Assembly (NCBI GenBank): GCA_004296865.1
Contig: SCVQ01000481.1
Coordinates: 1-9,576 of the forward strand
Origin: Nitrospirota bacterium
GTDB taxonomy: Bacteria > Nitrospirota > Nitrospiria > Nitrospirales > Nitrospiraceae
Length of the DNA stretch: 9,576 bases
Direction of reading: 5' to 3'
This document shows, in pieces, positions 5,489-9,576 of the stretch. The notes beneath the pieces were generated by a model. It saw only the letters and a list, made by a program, of their open reading frames with translations, did not search any database and was not told the origin of the DNA. The position numbers and the translations under genes are program-made. The first letter of the stretch is position 1; each line of letters starts with the position of its first letter.

Positions 5489-8053
5489 TCAAAAGTTCAC
5501 CCTCTTGTAAAAGACTTTCTTCGCCGCTTCCGCGGCCAGGACATAGCACAGCACGATGCTTCCTAAGACCAGTAAAAAGGACAGCGGCAGCGGGGCAAAG
5601 CCGAAGACCCCACTGAGAGGCATGAGCGGCACCATCAGCGTCAGCGCGACAATGCCGAGCGTGGCCGACAGAAGATAGCGCCCCGGCACGCTCTTAAAAA
5701 ATGGGCGTCGGCTGCGGACCACCAGCACGATCACGGAGGCCGACACCACCGACTCCAGAAACCAGCCGGTTCGAAATTGTTCCGTCGTGGCATGGAGAAT
5801 GAACAGCAACGCGCCAAAGGTCAGGTAGTCGAACACCGAACTCACCAGGCCGAACGTAAGCATGAACTTGCGGATAAAGGCAATGTCCCAGCGCCGGGGC
5901 TTGTCGATCAGTTCGCCGTCCACGCGGTCGGTCGCAATCGTCATCTCGGGTATGTCCGTCAACAAGTTGGTGAGCAGGATCTGCTTGGGCAGGAGGGGGA
6001 GAAAAGACAGGAAGAGGGAGGCGCCGGCCATGCTGAACATATTGCCAAAATTGGCGCTCGTCGCCATAAAGACGTACTTGAGCGTGTTGGCGAAGGTCGT
6101 CCGCCCTTCGCGCACCCCCTGCACCAGAACCTCCAAGTCTTTTTCCAAGAGCACGATGTCCGCCGCCGCCTTGGCCACGTCCACGGCGCTGTCCACCGAA
6201 ATGCCGACATCGGCGGCATGGAGCGCCGAGGCGTCGTTGATCCCATCGCCCAAATACCCGACGACGTGGCCGGTTTGTTTCAGCGACCGAATGATGCGGT
6301 CTTTCTGATTGGGCTCGACTTCAGCAAAGACGTTCACCTCGTTCACCCGCTTCGACAAGGCTTCGTCGCTCATGGTGCGGAGTTCAGCCCCTGTGAGCAG
6401 CCGGTGATCGGCAAGGTCCACCCCTCGGCCGACGTAGGCCGCCACGAGGCGGTTGTCCCCGGTAATGATCTTCAGCGATACGCCCAGGTTCTTCAGGCTC
6501 CGGACGGTAGCCGCGGCACCGGCTTTGGGAGGGTCCGAGAAAACCAGGAATCCGACGAACGTCATGTCCGCTTCGTGGTCTTTGCCGATGCGGATGGCAG
6601 AGCCGACGTCACGGCAGGCAATCCCCAGAGTACGGAAGCCCTGAAGACTGAACCGCTCCAGTTGCCGTTGGATCCGCTCCCGCACCTTGGCCATCTCCAC
6701 GCGAGTCCCATCGGCCGCCTCGGCAGTCGTGCAGACCTCCATCACGTTCGGCAAGGCTCCTTTCGTGATCATCAGGTGCGTCTCCTGATGTGGCCCGGCC
6801 GTGGCAACCAAAATGGTCAAGCGTTTGCGGACGAAATCGTAGGGTTCCTCATCCAGTTTGCGGTAGCCGGTCAGATCAAAAGAGCGGTGCGAACGGATGG
6901 CCTCGTCGATGGGGTTCATGAACCCCGTTTCGAACGACGCGTTGAGATAGGCCTGGAACAGAACTTTCTCGCTGGCCGCGCCGTCCACGTCAAGCGCCGC
7001 CTGCAATCGCACAACCCCTTCGGTCAGGGTGCCGGTTTTGTCGGAACAGAGGACATCCATGCTGCCGAAGTTTTCGATCGAGGCCAGTCGCTTGACGATG
7101 ACTTTCTGGCCGGCCATCCGTTTGGCCCCGTGAGCCAGGTTGATGCTGATGATCGCCGGGAGCAGTTGCGGGGTCAGTCCCACCGCAAGAGCAAGCGAAA
7201 AGAGGAAGGAGTCCAGGACCGGGCGCGCCAAATAGACGTTGATGGCGAAGATGGCGATCACCAGCACCAGCGTCACCTCCAGGAGGAGATACCCGAATCG
7301 CCTGACGCCCCGCTCGAACTCCGTCTCCGGCGGTCTGAGCTTCAACCGCTGGGACACTTTCCCGAATTCCGTTTCCGTGCCCGTGCGCACGACCACCGCC
7401 GTGGCGCTCCCGCTGACCACGTGGGTCCCCATGAAGAGGCTGTTCGTCCGCTGCGCGAGCGCGGCGTCCGACGCCAGCACCCCGACCGTCTTTTCGACGG
7501 GATACGTTTCCCCCGTCAAGGTGGCTTCATCGACAAAGAGATCTCTGGATTCCAGGATCAGGCAGTCTCCGGGAATGCTTCCGCCTGCCGAGAGGACGAG
7601 GACGTCGCCGGGGACGATCTCTTCGACCGGGATCTCCCGGGGAATCCCCTCACGCAAGACCTCCGCTTTGATTTGCACGATCGCGAGCAGTTTGCGCACC
7701 GCTTCGGCCGCGCCTCGTTCCTGCCAGAATCCAAGCAGGGCGCTGACAAAGATGATTGTGAGGATGATGAGGGCGTCGGCGGGTCCGCTCAGGAAGAACG
7801 ACAACCCCGCGGCAAACACGAGGATGAGGATGATCGGACTCTGAAATTGCGCGAGCAGCAGGGGCCAGGCTTGCGCGCCCGTTTCGGGTTTCAGCAGGGA
7901 GGGACCGCACTGAGCGAGGCGGCGCCTGGCTTCCTCGCTCGTCAAGCCCTTGACCGTCGTGTGCAGATGCTGAAGCAGCGCCTCAGCGGGCAGGCTCCAA
8001 AACGCCGGGGGAAGTGGTCCCATGCTCGATGACACCGCCCGCGTCGCAGACAT
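5489..8053 (-). CDS. mgtA: MgtA-type (P3B) magnesium-translocating P-type ATPase
   Basis: The 854-residue ATPase is in the size range of MgtA/MgtB. An N-terminal cation-ATPase domain covers about 17-60. Helices 1-2 lie at about 70-113, and the actuator domain carries PGD (148-150) and TGE (180-182). Helix 4 contains VGLTPQLLPAIISINLAHG (291-309). The phosphorylation motif DKTGT has Asp338; a KGA segment (431-433) lies in the nucleotide domain; TGDN (531-534) and GDGIND (602-607) form the hinge. C-terminal helices follow at about 670-700 and 730-845. All catalytic motifs are intact. The family imports Mg2+ with the gradient under low-Mg2+ or envelope stress. The helix-4 motif reads PQLLP where MgtA of enterobacteria has PEMLP, so ion preference may differ. 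The start at 8053 is 2 nt after the stop of the upstream four-Cys gene, indicating translational coupling; ATG at 8023 is a weaker alternative. Confidence 0.93.
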   Translation of the reverse strand: MSATRAVSSSMGPLPPAFWSLPAEALLQHLHTTVKGLTSEEARRRLAQCGPSLLKPETGAQAWPLLLAQFQSPIILILVFAAGLSFFLSGPADALIILTIIFVSALLGFWQERGAAEAVRKLLAIVQIKAEVLREGIPREIPVEEIVPGDVLVLSAGGSIPGDCLILESRDLFVDEATLTGETYPVEKTVGVLASDAALAQRTNSLFMGTHVVSGSATAVVVRTGTETEFGKVSQRLKLRPPETEFERGVRRFGYLLLEVTLVLVIAIFAINVYLARPVLDSFLFSLALAVGLTPQLLPAIISINLAHGAKRMAGQKVIVKRLASIENFGSMDVLCSDKTGTLTEGVVRLQAALDVDGAASEKVLFQAYLNASFETGFMNPIDEAIRSHRSFDLTGYRKLDEEPYDFVRKRLTILVATAGPHQETHLMITKGALPNVMEVCTTAEAADGTRVEMAKVRERIQRQLERFSLQGFRTLGIACRDVGSAIRIGKDHEADMTFVGFLVFSDPPKAGAAATVRSLKNLGVSLKIITGDNRLVAAYVGRGVDLADHRLLTGAELRTMSDEALSKRVNEVNVFAEVEPNQKDRIIRSLKQTGHVVGYLGDGINDASALHAADVGISVDSAVDVAKAAADIVLLEKDLEVLVQGVREGRTTFANTLKYVFMATSANFGNMFSMAGASLFLSFLPLLPKQILLTNLLTDIPEMTIATDRVDGELIDKPRRWDIAFIRKFMLTFGLVSSVFDYLTFGALLFILHATTEQFRTGWFLESVVSASVIVLVVRSRRPFFKSVPGRYLLSATLGIVALTLMVPLMPLSGVFGFAPLPLSFLLVLGSIVLCYVLAAEAAKKVFYKRVNF

Positions 8054-8055
8054 TA

Positions 8056-8295
8056 TCAGACGCCCAGCGGAACTGCTTCAGCAGGCCTGGGCCATCGCTT
8101 GGTGATCCGGTCGGCGAACCGTCCCAGTCTGTCCACACCACACCGCCGCACGGCGTGATGACCGGCAAGGCTCGGCTCCGCGGCCTCCCCGCAGTTCATG
8201 CAACGCCAGGCTCGCAGCCACAGAGCCCCGCGGCTGAGCCGCATATCCGTGAAATGGTCCACGACCATGAACCCGTGGCAGCATGGGCATCGCAT
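8056..8295 (-). CDS. Small four-Cys putative zinc-ribbon protein, coupled to the ATPase
   Basis: The 79-residue protein has Cys pairs CPCC (residues 3-6) and CMNC (32-35), the spacing of a zinc ribbon (C3-x2-C6 ... C32-x2-C35), with an aromatic LWLRAWRC stretch leading into the second pair. There is no signal peptide. The reading frame is supported by AGGAG at 8304-8308, 8 nt before the ATG, and by its stop lying 2 nt before the ATPase start. I do not recognise a characterised function. It could bind metal and affect expression or activity of the ATPase, or be a generic small zinc-ribbon protein. The basic tail (50-79) has no recognisable motif. The ribosome site borders a family 1 repeat. 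Confidence 0.72.
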   Translation of the reverse strand: MRCPCCHGFMVVDHFTDMRLSRGALWLRAWRCMNCGEAAEPSLAGHHAVRRCGVDRLGRFADRITKRWPRPAEAVPLGV

Positions 8296-8308
8296 CTTTC
8301 TATCTCCT

Positions 8309-8375
8309 AGCTGTCAGCTTTCAGCCGTCAGCAATCAGCTCTTTTCAGAAGGCTGAGTGCTGAGAGCCGACCGCT
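8309..8375. repeat. Family 1 palindromic repeat element (gene-less copy)
   Basis: Left arm 8313-8340 has four NNTCAGC units, then a short loop (TCTTTTCAGAAG, 8340-8351), then right arm 8352-8375 (GCTGAGT, GCTGAGA, GCCGACC, GCT). Paired as 24-nt arms (8316-8339 against 8352-8375) there are 18 identities of 24. It lies between the stop of the 31-residue gene (3 nt away) and the ribosome site of the four-Cys gene. Confidence 0.85.
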
Positions 8376-8378
8376 TCC

Positions 8379-8474
8379 TCAATGGCACTCCGTCGGGCAG
8401 AAGAAAACAAGGTACACCACAACCGCAAGGCCGAGCAGCACCGCTCCCAACAAAAGCCACGTTGTCCTCCTCAT
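8379..8474 (-). CDS. 31-residue single-pass membrane peptide with C-terminal CPTECH
   Basis: A complete small reading frame starts with ATG at 8474 and stops with TGA at 8379-8381. The product begins MRRTTWLLLGAVLLG, continues as one hydrophobic helix to about residue 25, and ends VFFCPTECH. Two N-terminal arginines suggest the N-terminus stays in the cytoplasm and the Cys-containing tail faces the periplasm. AAGAGG lies 3 nt and AAGGG 9 nt upstream of the ATG. The pattern (basic start, clean helix, compact Cys/His end) is unlikely in random or repeat DNA, so I think it is real. CPTECH is not a CxxCH heme motif; metal binding or a disulfide is possible. It is upstream of the four-Cys gene and ATPase on the same strand, but a repeat element lies between. 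Confidence 0.55.
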   Translation of the reverse strand: MRRTTWLLLGAVLLGLAVVVYLVFFCPTECH

Positions 8475-8560
8475 GGGCCTCTTCCCTTCGACAAGACCTC
8501 ACCCTGTTATGCCTGGCCTCTAACATGATAGACGCGAGCAAGAGCGGTGCCATGCCGATA

Positions 8561-8593
8561 AACGATGACCGCGGAACGATGAATGATGAATGG
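8561..8593. repeat. Short GATGAA-type heptad array
   Basis: Units AACGATG (8561), ACCGCGG (8568, degenerate), AACGATG (8575), AATGATG (8582) and the start of another at 8589. The 7-bp period is the same as in family 1, but the sequence differs. Confidence 0.5.
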
Positions 8594-8612
8594 CCAGCAT
8601 AATAAATTCTTG

Positions 8613-8629
8613 GTTCTGCGTTCTGCGTT
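8613..8629. repeat. GTTCTGC tandem heptad
   Basis: Two perfect copies of GTTCTGC (8613-8619, 8620-8626) followed by GTT of a third. Short, but again 7-bp in period. Confidence 0.4.
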
Positions 8630-8695
8630 GGTTTTTGTAGCCTTCCGCTACAGAGAGTGCCGGCACAACTGTAGCAGGACTCCCCCCGGAAGAAA

Positions 8696-8785
8696 GAAGA
8701 GCTGATAGCTTATAGCTGATGGCAAGACGGACTGGCTGGAACTACCTGGACTATTAAGCCGTTCGCCATAAGCCCTTAGCTCTTC
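8696..8785. repeat. Family 1-like palindrome with reversed arm order
   Basis: Left arm 8696-8723 contains GCTGATA, GCTTATA, GCTGATG; right arm 8758-8785 is its imperfect reverse complement (21 of 28 identities, with perfect GAAGAGCT/AGCTCTTC outer ends). The GCTGA arm comes first here, opposite to the copies at 2735 and 8309, and the loop is 34 nt. Confidence 0.7.
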
Positions 8786-8822
8786 TCCTCCGTGGCACCG
8801 CCCTTGCTCACAGACAATAGGT

Positions 8823-8926
8823 ATTGAACCATTGACGAATTGAGCAGAATTGACGATTGACGGAATCAGATAATCTTGGCAGTCATTCAATCGTCAATGA
8901 TTCAATTCTTCCCGTAATCGTCAATT
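8823..8926 (+). repeat. Family 2 repeat element (ATTGACG/GATTG type), copy B
   Basis: Left arm 8823-8859, centre 8858-8881 containing GATAATC, right arm beginning with TTCAATCGTCAAT at 8886-8898 and continuing with further inverted ATTGACG/GAATTG matches to 8926. It is homologous to the element at 4203-4296 and in the opposite orientation. It ends 9 nt before the ribosome site of the Usp gene at 8945, so it forms part of that gene's leader or promoter region. Confidence 0.85.
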
Positions 8927-8944
8927 CCCCGAACTGGAGGCTTT

Positions 8945-9463
8945 ATGCCCGATATCCTGTTTCCAAAGATTCTCGTACCGGTCGACTTCTCTCCCTGTTC
9001 GGAAGAAGCCTTCCGGGTGGCTCTGTCGCTTGCTCGTCTCTACCGGTCGGAGGTGTTGTTGCTCCACGTGATCGATACCAAGAGCCTGCAAACCCTCAAC
9101 AACCTCGGGCTGGCCCTGCCGTCCGAGGAGGCCAAGCAAAAAAAACGGCTCAGCCACCAGGCACGGCTGAACGCCCGACACCTGCTTAGCTCCGAGGCGG
9201 CCAAGGGCCTGCCCATCCGGCGGCTGCTCGCGGAAGGGGCTCCCTTCGTGGAAATCGCCAGGACGGCACGGGCCGAGAAAGTGAGCTTGGTGGTCATCGG
9301 CAGCTACGGAGGCCAGGCCGGAAGCGTGGAGAAAATCTTTTTCGGCAGCACCGCCGAGAAGGTCGTGCGCACCGCCGGCTGTCCGGTCCTCTGCGTGCCG
9401 CTGGCCGCCAAGGTGACGCCTCCACGCCGGTCCGCAGCGAGAAAGTCAGAGGCCGCACGATGA
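8945..9463 (+). CDS. Single-domain universal stress protein (UspA family)
   Basis: The 172-residue protein has one UspA domain: opening strand and acidic turn ILVPVDFSPCSEEA (9-22), LLLHVID (38-44), and a nucleotide loop at GSYG (119-122) with FFGSTAEKVVR (132-142) and CPVLCVPL (146-153). The loop has 11 residues between GSYG and GS instead of the usual 9, so ATP binding is less certain than in the tandem Usp at 137-1000. A basic, Ala-rich tail (158-172) extends past the domain. Cytoplasmic, no signal peptide. The start is fixed by TGGAGG at 8935-8940, 4 nt upstream. Its stop overlaps the next gene's start (ATGA), so the two are cotranscribed. A family 2 repeat directly precedes its ribosome site. 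Confidence 0.92.
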   Translation: MPDILFPKILVPVDFSPCSEEAFRVALSLARLYRSEVLLLHVIDTKSLQTLNNLGLALPSEEAKQKKRLSHQARLNARHLLSSEAAKGLPIRRLLAEGAPFVEIARTARAEKVSLVVIGSYGGQAGSVEKIFFGSTAEKVVRTAGCPVLCVPLAAKVTPPRRSAARKSEAAR

Positions 9464-9576
9464 CCCGCGCGGTGAAACCATTGATCGGACGGCTCCTCTT
9501 CGCGACTGATTTTTCAGACTGCGCCGCGAGGGCCGAAGACTATGCCGTGCTCCTCGCCACGGCTTGCGGGGCCGAC
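9460..9576 (+). CDS. Universal stress protein, N-terminus (partial)
   Basis: The first 39 codons are present; the gene leaves the window at the right edge. The stretch LLFATDFSDCAARAEDYAV (12-30) is the first strand, acidic turn and first helix of a UspA domain. ATG at 9460 overlaps the previous stop in an ATGA junction, a strong sign of translational coupling. Whether it has one or two domains cannot be seen. Confidence 0.82.
   Translation, partial: MTRAVKPLIGRLLFATDFSDCAARAEDYAVLLATACGAD

Larger units (their letters stand above)
8475..8944. other. Divergent intergenic region, repeat-rich, no supported gene
   Basis: The 470 nt lie between the minus-strand 31-residue gene and the plus-strand Usp gene, so promoters for both directions should be here. 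I found no convincing sigma70 pair. It contains GATGAA-type heptads (8561-8593), a GTTCTGC direct repeat (8613-8629), a perfect 6-bp stem with a 5-nt loop (8636-8652), a family 1-like palindrome (8696-8785) and a full family 2 element (8823-8926). Short reading frames crossing it are made of repeat sequence and are not called. Confidence 0.7.

Noticed and set aside
5777..8032. Plus-strand open frame of 751 codons opposite the P-type ATPase
   Set aside because: It mirrors the ATPase codon structure, is full of His/Arg/Gly and has no recognisable domain; the minus strand carries all P-type motifs.
8335..8553. 72-codon minus-strand open frame overlapping the 31-residue gene
   Set aside because: Arg/Cys-rich low-plausibility translation in another frame; the 31-codon frame has the coherent membrane peptide.
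8636..8652. Hairpin TGTAGC-CTTCC-GCTACA as a terminator
   Set aside because: The stem is perfect, but on neither strand is it followed by a T-run; the T-run precedes it on the plus strand.
8823..8881. Promoter within family 2 repeat (TTGACG with GATAAT)
   Set aside because: The TTGACG copies lie 6 or 13 nt from GATAAT, not 16-18, so no acceptable spacing was found.
8648..8890. 80-codon minus-strand open frame in the divergent gap
   Set aside because: Its first half is translated family 2 repeat and the rest crosses the family 1-like palindrome; no ribosome site or domain.

Overview
The window looks like a GC-rich chromosomal segment from an environmental bacterium. Nitrospira or a related Nitrospirota lineage is my best guess. 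That guess rests on remembered resemblance only: short GCTGA-type intergenic repeats, a small four-Cys protein in front of a P-type ATPase, a solitary four-helix-bundle gene, and many universal stress proteins. No rRNA, tRNA, CRISPR array, transposase or phage gene is visible.

Layout. Everything from about 8474 down to 1 is read on the minus strand. In transcription order it holds a 31-residue membrane peptide, a 79-residue four-Cys protein coupled to an 854-residue MgtA-type P-type ATPase, a small secreted cytochrome c, an alpha/beta hydrolase of the dienelactone hydrolase type, a MacA/HlyD-type adaptor, a MacB/FtsX-type permease, a four-helix-bundle (S23/IVP family) protein, a tandem-domain universal stress protein, and the first 22 codons of a response regulator. 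From 8945 the plus strand carries a single-domain universal stress protein whose stop overlaps the start of another (cut by the window end). The 470-base divergent gap at 8475-8944 has no gene I can support but is packed with repeats.

How the genes work together. The content fits a stress and envelope-homeostasis region: three UspA-type genes, Mg2+-type cation transport, a possible efflux system, a periplasmic cytochrome and a response regulator. The adaptor and permease have no ATPase gene between them, so the transporter is incomplete here.

The most interesting layer is the intergenic DNA. Two families of short imperfect palindromes sit at gene junctions. Family 1 is built from 7-bp units (NNTCAGC on one arm, GCTGANN on the other). 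Family 2 is built around ATTGACG/GATTG units with a conserved centre. Family 1 occurs without a gene at 2735-2823 and 8316-8375, and in the same arm order flanking the four-helix-bundle gene at 1020-1485, which sits where the loop of the gene-less copies would be. Repeat DNA supplies the stop codon and last residues of two genes and the Shine-Dalgarno-like sequence of two others, and ends within 3-9 bases of three further stop codons. I propose, as inference, that the four-helix-bundle gene and its flanking arms form a small mobile or formerly mobile unit, with the gene-less palindromes as miniature relatives.
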